In this document: piece by piece, positions 42,751 to 54,131 of the stretch | Layout: every line of letters begins with the position of its first letter | How positions within the stretch are numbered: position 1 is the stretch's first letter | NCBI GenBank assembly: GCA_013995675.1 | Contig: VWRR01000003.1 | Coordinates: forward strand, 186,001-250,000 | Length of the DNA: 64,000 bases | Direction: 5' to 3' | Source: Cyanidiococcus yangmingshanensis | Lineage: Eukaryota > Rhodophyta > Bangiophyceae > Cyanidiales > Cyanidiaceae | Program-made: the position numbers and the translations under genes | Notes under the pieces: model-generated | What the model was told of the DNA's origin: nothing | What the model saw: only the letters and a program-made list of their open reading frames with translations | Database searches by the model: none

Positions 42751-44801
42751 AGGTTCGGTCACGCTAGCAATCCAAAGATAGGGAATTGCGGATGGCATTC
42801 GAGTTCGGAATGCTCCGTTTATGCGAGGGATTCCCGCTCGCTCCATGCGACCTTCGTAAAAGAGGGTATCGGTCGAGACCAGGCTCTCAGCAGCTCTGTT
42901 GCGATTGTGGCGGGTGCGAGCGATCCAATCGTCCAAGCTTCACCGAGCAAAGTTGTGCGGATGAAACGGCAGCATGCGAGCGGACAGCAGTGTCTCCGTT
43001 CATAACAAGCGAACTTGTTTCATGTGGCGTTCTCGAACATGCAAAATACCTCGAGCGGAGTTGATCGATTGCGTCCATAGAGTGCGCGATGCCGAGCGTT
43101 GAAAGCTCTCTAGATTCCATATTGGCGCGCATGCCGTCGACGCTTACTTTGGACGATCCAACGACTCCATCTGGTCGTGCAGCGTTGATATCTGACCGCA
43201 GCCGAATGAAACCTCGAGTCGATCGGCGATTCCTTCACAATCTCTCTCTGAGGGGCGTGTCACCGGGACAATACCCGGGTTCTGATTCGAGTGCGCGCTG
43301 AGGTAGTTGAGCTCATGCACCCGACGGCTCCCTGTTTGTCTCGTTTTCAACGAGCCGTTGCGTGCCCCAATGCACTCTGGCGCGATGATATCGAGTATAA
43401 AAGCATTTTGAATCACGGAGGCGACAACCACGCCAGCTGATGCTCTCTTCGGCATGATTGGTTCCGGGTGTCGAATGAAGGCGGTGGTTGCAGGCATTGT
43501 TTCGGGAGTTGTATGTTCAAAGCTGAGATCTGATCATTCCTTTCCATGGCAAGGTTTCTTATTTTCATCGGGAAAGACATTTGGATCGCTCGAGTGATCC
43601 ACAGGCGACATGCATGGATCGATGAGGCATCTGAGTTTCCATGTCGCATTCTGAAGTACGTCAACAAATATCCATCATCCCGCCTGATCCCGAAATGGAT
43701 AGCACCGAGAGAATGACTCTGCAAGCTGGAGGATGCGTTTGGTACTTGCCCACCAACACCAGACAGTAAAGAACAGAACAGAGTCTCAGGGAACGCAACA
43801 GCAACATCTGTTTATGCCTCTATCCAAGCGGCGTCCACTCCTTCGGCGATCATGGAAACGCTCGAGACGATGGAGAGCATGCCGTATACGACTGGCTCCG
43901 TGCTGGTATGCGCGCGTCTCATGCCCGAAAGGTTTTTCATGCCCGGTCCAGATACCTGACTGAGTGCGAGACCATATCGATCTGGAAGGGATCAGCTGGA
44001 ACTCGTTCCGAATGGCGACTTGTGGCGAAGAGAATCCCCCTTGTCGCCGCAGTCACGCGGTCGATTCTGGCGTCCCCTCTGGTCCTGGGAAGCGTGCTCT
44101 CCACGACCGACTCGCTAGAGCGCAGCGCCGGACTCGAATGCATCACTGGCGCTCTTTCGACGGAGTACTCGTCCAGATCTGTTTTCTTGTCCGCGCGTAT
44201 CCGCGTATCGACTTGGCTTGCATATGCAGAGAACGTCGATGCGCTCGAACGAGAGCCTGCTGGACTGGCATGAGCGAACGAGAGCTTCTTGTTGCTTTCG
44301 GCGAAACGATGGTTCTCTGGATCTGGGGCGGCGACGAAGCCAGGTTGCCGATAGCCTCATGATTTTCGTTCACGTGCTGTTCATTGTAGCAGACGGGCTG
44401 TCGATATGTTGCATGCGATCGCGTTCTCAAATGATCTGAGCGCCTGATGAGTGCTTGGGCCTCTTTTCGGAATTCCGAAAACCATCGCCATGACTGGGGG
44501 GCTCGGCTCGAGCGTGTGGCTCCTCGAGCAGCCTCGGAATGGGTCTTCAGCATCACCACATACCAGCAGGTGGCAGGTTTATCGCGTGCTCTGTATGCAT
44601 TGAGTGTTTTCTATCTATCATCCAGGGGATTCTCGAAACCGTGCATGTTGGCAGAAAAGTGGATATGTCGAATCACAGCAAGGCTCGCTAAACTTTGCCA
44701 GACAGCGCACAGCGCGCCTTCGTGGCGGTGCTGGCGAGCCGACGAGATGGCCTCGCAGATCATAGACTGCCCGAACCCAGACGAATCGTTGGGTACAGCT
44801 T
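42751..44801. other. Gene-poor stretch, about 2 kb
   Basis: Many overlapping short frames on both strands; none could be tied to a family. A frame starting MSHSEVRQQISII near 43640 and continuing by a +1 shift to about 43960 is possible but unsupported. Confidence 0.35.
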
Positions 44802-46319
44802 ATGTTTGCGTTCAGCACTTTGACTTCAAGGCCTGCTACTTGTTTGAAACATTGTCAGCAATGTCCAATCGATTGGAAGAAACATACGACGCTTGTGCTG
44901 GCGAAAAGATTCCGCCGAGGGACACGACCGCTCTACCTCGCCGCAGCGGCTCGGAGCCAACTCGGGAACGTCGAGCTTGGCAGCACAATCAAGCAAGGTC
45001 GGCGTGGACTGCGCTCACTCCGAAAGTTAGAAATTGATGAAGTGATTGCAAGTGTCGGCAAGGATGCAGTTTTTCCAGACCTGAATCGGCCCGCAGAATG
45101 GGGCGAGTCAGCGGAAACTGGGTCAGGACCTTTTTGGGAGACGGCAGCAAGCCTAGCCCTTCAGATTCTTCTGGAAACCATTCGAAACGAGGAGTCTCCC
45201 TGGATCGAATATGTTCAGGCTGTGTGTGAGAATAGAAACAAGTACCGAGACCAACCCTTGCTCTGGGACGAGTCTATTCAGAGAGCTTTCCGCGGCACTG
45301 AGTTGAATGCTCGGCGAACGGCGCTTCGCGAAGATCTACTCCTCTGGCTGGGTGACCAGCGGACATCCGTACCAGAGAACCTCACGTTTTCCGAGCACGC
45401 CTTTTTACGCGCCGTTGCCCTGGTGCTTGATCGAGGGATCTGGCTCTCGGAGTTGAAGCGTTGGGTTCTGGCACCACCATTGGATGAATGTCGCCCAACC
45501 TACGTAGAGCCTGCATCTGTGCGCTTTCAATGTTCTCGTCGTCGCTTGTTTGGTGGGCAAACTGAAATTCAGGCGATCTGCACTAGAACTCTAGCAGCAG
45601 GAACGGAGCTTTATCGTCGTTCGGAGGCCGCTGACGAGATCGAGTTCTTTCTCTTTCACGGTTTTTTGGAGACGCCCGCGTCTGCTGGTTCCGCACTCGG
45701 CGCAAACGAACGAATCGGACTTGTGACGCTCGATTTTGAGATAAGCCACATGGATCGCTTTTGTGACGATAAGATTGATGTTCTGGAAATGCAATCGATG
45801 AATGCCCATGCAGATGACGAGGTAAGGAGCAGATCGTTCGTGATCTCGACAGCAGATCTCTCACCCGAGGCGTTAAATGCCGACGACAATCCGGTGAACG
45901 CCATGGTTCAGTTTCTGCGCCTGCTCTGTCTTGGCGGATCTGATGTCTTCCTCTTGGAGGGCTTGTTTCGGAACGATGTCTGGGGGTTCATGGCTCTACC
46001 CGTTTCAGAGCAGAATGAGCGAACGGTTTGTGAACTGGTCCTGGCGACCTGCGAGGAGCGTTTGCAGGCGCTCGACGCCTTGACCACCCTGAACACTGAT
46101 GCCCTCCCCGCTGATTTACAACGAGTTGCACAGATTTGCCAAGACGCAGAACGATCGACTTTACAAGAGATTATGACATTTTTTCGGAGTGAAATGAGCT
46201 CGCTGCGTGAGAAGGAGTACTATCATGAACGTCGTCTGCGAGCTCTGGATTTGTACCGACCGCTCGATCCTGACGAGATTCACGACGCTGACGCTACCGG
46301 ATTTGACCAGTTCATGTGA
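44802..46319 (+). CDS. SET-domain protein of the Rubisco-LSMT/SETD3 type, catalytic motifs apparently degenerate
   Basis: 505 residues, start MFAFSTLTSRPAT (Phe-containing, transit-like). The SET N-part is recognised in QGRRGLRSLRKLEIDEVIAS. The post-insert part is recognised in FGGQTEIQAICTRTLAAGTELY followed by EIEFFLFHGFLE, matching the L-x-A-x-x-x-I-x-x-G-E-E-L ... YGF pattern of LSMT-like SET proteins. A C-terminal helical domain (VCELVLATCEERLQALDAL ... KEYYHERRLRAL) resembles the Rubs-subs-bind substrate domain. Where active members have a conserved NH(S/C) motif, this protein has PPLDECRPTYVEP, and the GEE and final Tyr positions also differ. It may have lost methyl transfer, or the motif may be displaced. 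A plastid location is inferred. The assignment rests on overall pattern rather than strong motifs. Confidence 0.62.
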   Translation: MFAFSTLTSRPATCLKHCQQCPIDWKKHTTLVLAKRFRRGTRPLYLAAAARSQLGNVELGSTIKQGRRGLRSLRKLEIDEVIASVGKDAVFPDLNRPAEWGESAETGSGPFWETAASLALQILLETIRNEESPWIEYVQAVCENRNKYRDQPLLWDESIQRAFRGTELNARRTALREDLLLWLGDQRTSVPENLTFSEHAFLRAVALVLDRGIWLSELKRWVLAPPLDECRPTYVEPASVRFQCSRRRLFGGQTEIQAICTRTLAAGTELYRRSEAADEIEFFLFHGFLETPASAGSALGANERIGLVTLDFEISHMDRFCDDKIDVLEMQSMNAHADDEVRSRSFVISTADLSPEALNADDNPVNAMVQFLRLLCLGGSDVFLLEGLFRNDVWGFMALPVSEQNERTVCELVLATCEERLQALDALTTLNTDALPADLQRVAQICQDAERSTLQEIMTFFRSEMSSLREKEYYHERRLRALDLYRPLDPDEIHDADATGFDQFM

Positions 46320-47135
46320 GACATTCGCGGGTCTGGACATGATTCAGCAGATACGATGCACGAGTCATTCTGGGGACACAGCCTCGATCTGTCACTAGGG
46401 ACCGCTGTCACCGAGGGATTTATTGATGGCGTCCATCCGTAGTCGCGTCGAGTCGGATGCGCAACCACGCTTACTCAAACTGAGTAAGTTTCCGGTCCCA
46501 AGTTCATGGATTCAATCATCAAAGTTTGTGTAGACAAGACACCCGTCGACGTGCTTTATGGCAACGGTCGAAATGACAGCGACCCGTCGGAGACCTCATC
46601 CACCCATACACACGAAGTGTCTCCAGCACGGGTCGTTGGAATGCGGCCTCAACCGCAGGACGCAAAGCGCGCGTTGCGCATGATCAGTCGAAATCCAGCC
46701 CGGTCACCGTGTACCGATCTTTTTTAAGCCAACCCCAATGCACGCACAGCACGCCGCATTCATTCGCAGACACTTGTCGAGTGATGCCGTCCGAAATGCA
46801 AACCGAACAATCACGGATGCAAAGGCTATCGTGATATGTTGTCCATTCGTGCGCTCCAGAGAGAGAACCAAGACTTGCGACGCGCTCCCCGAGGTTTGAT
46901 CATGCTTCAAGGGCGACAGCGCGACGATGATAGGTTCGGGGGCGTGTTAGGCCTCTATTTTGTCTCGATCAAGACACGCACGCCAGCAACGACAGAATTC
47001 CCGGTCATACTACACATAAAAAATACGCGCCCACTTCCACGCAGGGAACGACGCGCTGCGACACGTGGGCGTGGTCGCCCAGACGCTCACGACCAGCCAC
47101 GAAGCTGCCAGACTCGCAGTTTCACGCGCGTTCGC
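46320..47135. other. Spacer between convergent genes
   Basis: About 0.8 kb with short frames only; nothing recognised. Confidence 0.45.
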
Positions 47136-47426
47136 TCAGCCCCCGTGCAATGTAGATATGAAAGCAATCGTATCGCCCTGTCGTAGTTGATACGCTGTTT
47201 TACCTTCCAACTCCCAGTCGGTTTCGTTCACGAGCACGAGAACACCAGGTCGAAGCGCACCGTCACCATATGCAAAAAAGTCGTGTTTCTCTCGCACGTG
47301 GTTGCGTCTGATCCACCCAATCAGCTCACCGATCGTCGACACAGGCGCATCAAAATCAACGCTTTTGCTTTTGGTGCTTGTGATAGCGTCCAAACCGCCA
47401 CCAAACTCGACCGTGATATGAACCAT
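47136..47426 (-). CDS. URM1: Ubiquitin-related modifier 1 (URM1)
   Basis: 96 residues, start MVHITVEFGGGLDAI, matching the Urm1 N-terminus (hydrophobic strand followed by F-x-G-G-x-E/D-x-L/I). The middle part VSTIGELIGWIRRNHV and PGVLVLVNETDWELEG, then RQGDTIAFISTLHGG, end exactly in the di-glycine needed for thiocarboxylation. Urm1 is a sulfur carrier for 2-thiolation of wobble uridine in cytosolic tRNAs. It is activated by the MOCS3/Uba4 enzyme and can also be conjugated to proteins. A second GTG codon directly upstream of the ATG is not needed. No neighbour in the window belongs to the pathway. Confidence 0.94.
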   Translation of the reverse strand: MVHITVEFGGGLDAITSTKSKSVDFDAPVSTIGELIGWIRRNHVREKHDFFAYGDGALRPGVLVLVNETDWELEGKTAYQLRQGDTIAFISTLHGG

Positions 47427-48098
47427 CACTCGCTCGGACGCGTCCGAACAGGACGAGAGCGCTGCTGGATACGCCTACGCGCAGTCGCTGCTGCGACGAC
47501 TCGGCCTCGCGCCGAAATTCGTCCCGCTTTCACTCGACCCGAGACCGACGCCGGCTCGAAAGCGTTTCCATCTCCAGTGCACGATGAATGACACCCAGCG
47601 CCCGAACATGTTGCGCGTTGTGGATTGCTCAAGTCGGTGGGATGCATGCGCTCGAAATCGTCTGGACAGCCACATGGGCCAATGCGTCGACGGTATGTCT
47701 TGAGAGAGTCCATGGCATGCAGAGCACGTGCATTCCCGCCATCTCCGGTACAAGCGTCTACCTGCCGGTCTGGTAACGTGCTTATGGAACTCTTTAGGGA
47801 CCGCTTGATGCAATTCAGGAGTCTCACGGCTTCGTGATCATGGTTGAGCACATTCATCACCTTCACGCCCGCCTCATCCGCTGCGAACCGTTACGGATCC
47901 ATCAAAAAAGAACATCCATCCATCTCCCAGAAGTCGATCGAGCTATCGCACGACCTCGCCTCTGAAAGACCCTGCCTGCCTCGGTCGAACGAGTATGCAT
48001 CCTCTTCACGATCGAGCGTACCCGAAAGCGCTGGACACGTCACCGATTGGACGACACGCGGCACCGTCGCGCACCCAGTCGTGCATGCATGTCTGCGC
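47427..48098. other. Divergent intergenic region
   Basis: About 670 bp; frames in all three minus-strand phases are open for 90-150 codons, but no product is recognised. Confidence 0.4.
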
Positions 48099-48593
48099 AT
48101 GGGCATGCATTTGCGTGCGAGGATCGACGAACCTCGGGGAAACTCGAGTTCGCCTCACATGGATACAAAATTGAGACCCTATTTGACGTACCTTGTATTG
48201 CAACTCGATCTACCAAAGTTTTTGGATATCGTGCAGCAACCATTTATCTGTAGTCTACTTCGTTTTCAACAGGAGACACGGAGCGGTGATCCCTGGTTTG
48301 TGGATACGCCACTCGAGGGATTACCATTGACGCTGGAGGAACTGTACGAGGCATGCCGGACCCATGCCGACACAGACATGAGCACCTCGACGAACACCTC
48401 TGACGGGAGTCTTCAGAACCAAATGCCCCAAAACGAGACGGTGGCCTCCCACTCTGAACAAGAAATACATTCATTGGAGACAGGACCCGGAATCACGCAT
48501 GCTTCTGTATCGTACTCCATCCAACCTGGGAACTGCGCATTGTTCCCGTCGAGTAAAGAGTCGGAGAGCCTTGGCCACAAGGCCAAGGCCTGA
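48099..48593 (+). CDS. Hypothetical protein, 164 residues
   Basis: The frame is open from 47844 but its first ATG is at 48099 (MGMHLRARIDEPRG). The most structured part is MDTKLRPYLTYLVLQLDLPK and DIVQQPFICSLLRF, amphipathic helices. A Ser/Thr/Gln/Glu-rich tail that is probably disordered follows. No family, signal peptide or membrane segment is recognised. The true start may be the second Met at MDTKLRP. Confidence 0.4.
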   Translation: MGMHLRARIDEPRGNSSSPHMDTKLRPYLTYLVLQLDLPKFLDIVQQPFICSLLRFQQETRSGDPWFVDTPLEGLPLTLEELYEACRTHADTDMSTSTNTSDGSLQNQMPQNETVASHSEQEIHSLETGPGITHASVSYSIQPGNCALFPSSKESESLGHKAKA

Positions 48594-49242
48594 ATTTCAG
48601 TCCAACAGCGGGGCCGCTCGCTGGGAAAGACGCTCGCGGACCATTCGTCGGCACGCGTGGTCGACCGCTGCCGGACGAAGCTGCAGCGACATCGAGTCCG
48701 TCGGTGCCACAGCGAGCGCGCGGGTGCATTCGGCGCGACTGGTTGCGCGCCTGGGAGCGCGTTCGTCCGCTGCAGGTTGCGTTCGAAAGCGCGCGAACCG
48801 TGATCCCGAGCATGTCCGCTTTCCAGAAGCGCTGGCGAGTTGCAGTCAAGTCCGTTCAGCGCTAAGCGTTTGTGAAGAGAGGAGGCGGACGGAGAACGTT
48901 GACCCGGAAACCGGACAAGTGCACTGATCGAACGACGTTGGGAGCGTGTCCTCGCCTCGCTTGTCATGTGATGCGATTTCGCGTCCGGCTAGCAAACGAT
49001 ATCCGCGGTGTAAAGAGGAGCGTAGGCGGCGAGGCTGCGGCTTCTGGAAGAAGCGCGAGAAGCACGTGCGCGTGGAAGTTGAGTCCGCCAAACGGGTACG
49101 GCGTAACGATGAGCAGAGGGTGTTGGAAGGCGAGTTCAACCTCCAAAGCGAGGGGTTCACAGGTCGGCACGCCCCGGTCCGCCGGGTGCAAGCGCATCCG
49201 AACGCTATCGAAACGAACTCGCACGCTACTGAGTTTACTGTT
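48594..49242. other. Intergenic, GC-rich
   Basis: About 650 bp. Long open frames on both strands reflect GC-rich composition rather than recognisable genes. Confidence 0.4.
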
Positions 49243-51145
49243 ATGGCAGATAGCGTGGCGTCAATGGATGTCTTAGTATCAGCAGAGGATAGAATCTCTA
49301 CTGGCGCTCATCTGGCCGAATGTAAACCTGGATCCATATGCCGCTGCTCCTCGAATGAACCTACCAGAACAAAGGATCATCAAGACGTGGTGTTCTCAGC
49401 GCAAGAGGACCGCGAAACGACGGAAACGCCTCCGGGTCGGCCGACGTCAGCCCGACTCGGGCGACGCATCGCTATCCCGAGGCAGTCGTCAAGCCCCGGC
49501 ACATGGTTGTCTCGCCGGGCCAGTCACGAAGCTTGCCAGTCATTCGAGCATTCAGCCACGCGTATCCGCAAGCGTATCCGGATTCCAGCGACAGATCGTG
49601 TGAGCGAGGCTTTGCATATCGGAGGGGATGCGCAATCCGACGAATCCGGTGGCAGTGAAGTCCCAGCAAGTCCCTTCGGGGAAACCTATTTCCAAGATGC
49701 GGATGGAACGCCGTGGTCATCTGCGCGGAAGAGGAAGCTAGCATCGCGACTTCGTTGGGGCGCTAGCATTCCACCAAGCTCGCCAGCGAGTCCTGTCGCG
49801 ACTTTTGTGCCGACTTTGCGGCTCTCACTCGAAACGTCATCGCCATCCGACTCGAAGGGGATACCTCCAACAAATCGATTATCGTACACGCCGCTGGAGT
49901 TGCGCGCCTATTACAAGCGTGTCATGAGCCGTTTCGCCGCTGCAATTCGTGAATGGGAATCGAAGCGTCTTTTGCTCCATCAGGGTCTTCGAACTAATTC
50001 CTGCGTATCGCCTTTCTGTCAATACGAACGAGGTGAGGCAGATCGCGGGGCCTCCGCTCTAATGCTCGACGTTGAGCTTGTCCTTTGGCGACGACCCGAT
50101 CGAATCTTGTCATCGGGCGTGCGAGCAACCAACTTGCGAATCGCCATCGTTCGCATGGTGGATGCACCAGAAAATCATGGAGACGAAACTCTGGGCGAGA
50201 GCCACGACCATGTCTCAAAGTCAGCAGATGAAGCGTCGCTCCAGGACGCGGCCCACTGCAACCGTGACCCATTTAGAGCAAGACCAGTTCAAGCGCAGAC
50301 AATCGGGTGTACCGCAACATCCAAAGTGCGTATGTCTGGCCATCAGCCACATGGATGCTCGGCAAGCCCATCAGTGGCCATTTCCGGAATGAGCGATACC
50401 ATCGAATCGAAAGCCAACACCCGAGACGCTCGGTATGCGCTCCTGTTTCTGCCTGAGCACGCTGCTGTTGGTGTCGTTGAGCCACATCGACGAATCGTAT
50501 TACTCAGCCATACATGGCGAACAAGTCTTGGCGATGTTTCGACGGCAACCGCACCAATCACAGGTCATTGTTGCGGCTTTTGCGGTGCCGGCCGATCGGA
50601 CACTAAGCTCATTGACGAACATAGAACAAAGCCCCTCGGCTCTGTCTACAGCCTCCGCTGCACTGCTCCAGTTCTGGACGGAGAGCGTGCGACGAAAAAG
50701 TTTTCAGCAAGCAGCATATCGCTTACCGCAATCCACTTTAAGTTGTCTTTATATTGGTTGTCTAGCACAGGCCGCTCGAGAACCGTCGTATGCGCAGACG
50801 CGCCTCGGTTTGTGCGGCAGGCTGTGCAAAAGCCCTGGTCGTCACCAAGAAGCTTCGTGGTTCATAATCGCTGACCTAGACTGTGGTGCAACCGCCATTG
50901 TGCGTTATTCCGGCACTGACTGTCCGGTTTCAACCAAAGAGACCAGCGCAACCGTTTACCTCTTCCATCACTTGCGAGTGCTGGCGTGGAACCCAAACGT
51001 AGCCAAACGGGTCGGTGCTGCGACAGGCTCGGCACCGACGGTTGCGCTCGGCCTGGCGTGGACGCGTCGCTCGCGAGCCTCTCCGCTGACAGTTACGGGT
51101 CCACGGTCTGACTTGGAAACAGGTGTCTCGTCATGCCGTTTGTAG
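49243..51145 (+). CDS. Unrecognised large protein, one probable +1 frame break
   Basis: The first in-frame ATG is at 49243 (MADSVASMDVLVSAED). The N-terminal 220 residues are Ser/Arg/Pro/Thr-rich and probably disordered. A helical block follows (PLELRAYYKRVMSRFAAAIR). The frame ending at 50874 and the frame ending at 51145 overlap between about 50435 and 50540. Skipping one base near 50490-50520 gives HRRIVLLSHGEQVLAMFRRQ, after which VIVAAFAVPADR and, near the C-terminus, VYLFHHLRVLAWNPNVAKRV follow. The joined C-terminal part looks like a mixed alpha/beta domain, but I cannot name it. Its stop overlaps the start of the downstream OTU gene by 13 bases. Confidence 0.55.
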
Positions 51146-51777
51146 AGCCGCCCGTGCGCTTCCCTCACTTGCAGGCGAGTTTATTCAAACCGGAAAGATG
51201 GGGTCTGGCCAAAAACGACTCGATCCTTGGTCAAGTCTCGCTGGCGCTCCCGCAACCATGGCGCCACTTGCACCAGCTGGTTGCTCGTACGGACGACCAA
51301 ACCAACCGTCCGAGCGCCTCGCCGGAAGCCCTGCGTCTCGTACCAACTACTGGTGATGGTCGTTGCCTTTTCCGAGCTATCGCCAAGTGCTTGGCTTTTT
51401 ATGGAAAGCGACCGCTTCCGGAGAACTTGGAGCGAGCAGACGCAGACGTGCTTCGAGAAGCTGCGTTCCAGGAGATTTGCCAGTTGCGTCGGCAAGAGTT
51501 CCAGAAGAAGCACGTGATCGAGGGCGACATTCGCGCATACTGCGCACAGCTGCGCTCGCCAGAGTTCTACGCCGGTGAGCCAGAGATGTACGCGTTAGCC
51601 GACGTACTGGAGAGACCGATCGAAGTCTATTTGGTGCATCCGCAAAATCGAACACTGTTGAAAATCGTCGAGTATGGCACTGCGTACAGCAAAAAGAAGA
51701 TCGGAAATGAGCCCATACGTGTGGCATACAACGGCACGAATCACTATTCTGCGCTCTTGCCCCGGGCGAACCGCTGA
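51133..51777 (+). CDS. OTU-family cysteine protease (deubiquitinase)
   Basis: 214 residues. The catalytic Asp-Gly-x-Cys block is PTTGDGRCLFRAIAKCLAF (Asp about 75, Cys about 78). The catalytic His is in the C-terminal YNGTNHYSALL. Between them lie the helical arm with IRAYCAQLRSPEFYAGEPEM (the usual W/Y-G-G-E/D-x-E/P-x-x-A-L pattern) and the strand IEVYLVHPQNR. OTU proteins cut ubiquitin from substrates. Length and layout suggest a minimal OTUD-like enzyme without extra ubiquitin-binding domains. The first Met (51133) lies 13 bases inside the preceding reading frame. The next in-frame Met is after the catalytic Cys, so this start, or an unseen upstream exon, must be used. Confidence 0.9.
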   Translation: MPFVEPPVRFPHLQASLFKPERWGLAKNDSILGQVSLALPQPWRHLHQLVARTDDQTNRPSASPEALRLVPTTGDGRCLFRAIAKCLAFYGKRPLPENLERADADVLREAAFQEICQLRRQEFQKKHVIEGDIRAYCAQLRSPEFYAGEPEMYALADVLERPIEVYLVHPQNRTLLKIVEYGTAYSKKKIGNEPIRVAYNGTNHYSALLPRANR

Positions 51778-52468
51778 GCCATAGGTTATGGGGTCCTCGG
51801 GACGGGCGCCCCGAGACATCGATCACTCTGGTGGCGAGCGATCAACCAGTTTCGCAAGCGGGCTCACTTTGACGCCCCATGGACTTTTGGAAACGAGAGC
51901 GAAATGATGGAGTCGTCGTGTTTCGGCAAACGTGCGCTGGCGATATATTCCCCTGTACGCTGCACACGGAACCAACGATTCGATTTAGGGATACGTAGGG
52001 GCAGCCCGTGTCGTCTCGTTGTCGCTTGCAACAATGGTTCGAACGCGCAAGCCAACTGCAATGCTGTCCATGGATGGATGTGTCGCTGATATGACGCGTT
52101 CTCGTTGCGCTGATCGAGTTCGTAAACCAGCTCCTATGGCGATGAAACAAACGCGGTGAACGCAACCATCCTGGTGTCGACATGATTACGCGTTGGTCAC
52201 GCTCGCCGATCCAGTTTGTGATCCGGGAAGTTGCATGAACTGCCATCCTCTTCGAGTGCGGTTGAAGCAGACGCTTCCACCAGAGTAGTCTACGGCAGCG
52301 CATCCCATGATGGCCCCGTGGCGAATCAGGAGAACCGTATCGCAGTCCATCGCGAGAGAGAGCGATCCGAGCCAAGACAGATGGTGTGCGAACACGGACA
52401 CGAGTCCATGCTCGTTGTTCGGGATGACAATATGTCTTCGTTCCGACGATCCTAACAAGTGCTTTGCC
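51778..52468. other. Spacer between convergent genes
   Basis: About 690 bp; only short unsupported frames. Confidence 0.45.
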
Positions 52469-54131
52469 CTACGCCGTCGAATTCGACGAGACCCATCCGA
52501 GCGTGCGCTCGACTGCATCATTCCAGCGCTGGCGCCGTTGTACTTCTCTCCATATCACTGATAGACGGTGTGAAAACGAGATCCTCGCGCCACAACTCCC
52601 GCACCTGATCGACACGTCTTAGTACACCTGTTGCCAGAGCTGCTGCAGCGGCGGCGCCCAAGGCTGTAGCCTCCACGATCTGTGGGCGCACAACCGGCAC
52701 TCCGAGTAGGTCGGCCTGCAACTGCAGAAGAAGTTTATTCGCCGTCATGCCACCGTCCACACGCAGCATCTGCAGCGCACTCGTTTCTTGGCCCAAATCT
52801 GCCAATGCCGCCTCGATAACTTCTGTCGTCTGGAAGCAGACCTGCTCCAACATCGCTCGAGCGATATGAGCTCGGTTGGTAAACTGTGTCATCCCAACGA
52901 GCACTCCCCGAGCGTCAGCACGCCATCGAGGCGCAAACAGCCCATTGAACGCAGGTACCAAGTACACGTCTCCAGTATCCGGAACAGAGCGAGCCAGAGG
53001 CTCAACTTCTTGGATATCTCGAATCAGGCACAGCTGTTCGCGTAGCCATTCGAGGCCTGCTCCAGCGATCGCCACCGACCCCTCTAAAGCATACAGCACC
53101 GGCTGATCTCGGCCAAGCTGATACGCAGGTGCAGTCAGCAATCCGTGCCGGCTATGAATTCGTTTCTCTCCAGTGTGAAGCATTAAGAAACACCCCGTTC
53201 CGTAGGTACACTTCACGTCATCTGTTCGGAGACAGGCCTGGCCGAGCATCGCCGCGTGCTGGTCGCCAAGGATCCCCGCCAGTGGAATCCGCCCGTCAAG
53301 TGCGCACTCCGTGCTCGTCAAGGTACCATAGCGCTCTGCACTGGAACGAATCACCGGCAGTGCCTCTTTTGGAACACCAAAAATGTCCAGTAGTTGTCCG
53401 TGCCAGTGATGGCTCCGAAGATCCATCAGCAACGAACGAGAAGCGTTCGTGACATCCGTAATGTGGACGCGCTCCTCGGTTAGATGATAGGCGAGCCAGG
53501 AGTCTATCGTGCCCAAGAGTACCGTGCCGTCCTCGATTCCCTTCCGGACCTGAGGGACATTCTCGATGAGCCACTTGTACTTGGTCCCAGAGAAGTAGGT
53601 TGAAATCGGCAGGCCAGTGATCTCACGAAATCGATCGACTCCGTGATCGGTCACGGCACTCGAGCCGCGTTGTCTTTTTCTAATAGGGCTCTTCGAGCCT
53701 CCCTTACGAGATGCACGCAAAGATGCAGGTTTTGTTTCGAGCGACGCACTCGTCTCTGACACCGTCGTCAGTGCCGCACACAAGTCACGAGTTCGGGTGT
53801 CCTGCCAAACGATCGCCGGGTGCAACGGTTGACCGGTCGTGCGATCCCAAGCCACGACCGTCTCTCGTTGATTCGTTAAGCCTAAGCACTGAATATCCTT
53901 CAAAGGAGAGATCCCTTTCGTCTCCGCTTGATGACAGACCGCGGCGATGCAGAGGCGAGCGTTGCGGAGAATCTCTAACGGGTCGTGCTCCACCCAACCT
54001 GCTTGCGGAAAGTGCTGCTTGTGATTGAGCTGATGCGAGGCCACAACTGTACTTTCTACAAAATCGAAAAGAATGGCTCTCGTCGAGGTGGTGCCCTGGT
54101 CAAGGGCCAAAACGTAGCGCTTGTGGTCCAT
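52469..54131 (-). CDS. Glycerol kinase (one +1 frame break near the C-terminus)
   Basis: FGGY carbohydrate kinase. Blocks in order: YVLALDQGTTSTRAILFD, QAGWVEHDPLEI, LGLTNQRETVVAWDRTTG, AIVWQDTRT, ITGLPISTYFSGTKYKWLIE, GTIDSWLAYHLT, HITDVTNASRSLLMDL, the FGGY signature region AGILGDQHAAMLGQ, KCTYGTGCFLMLHTGE, YALEGSVAIAGAGLEWLRE, MLRVDGGMTANKLLLQ, and EATALGAAAAAALATG. It phosphorylates glycerol with ATP to glycerol-3-phosphate. The frame in use stops at 52518, but a +1 step near 52550 leads into VQRRQRWNDAVERTLGW, the expected end of the family, with a stop at 52469. A Ser/Arg/Lys-rich insertion of about 45 residues lies between the DTRT and FREITGLP blocks. The ATG at 54131 (MDHKRYVLAL) is preferred to 54308. 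Confidence 0.96.
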
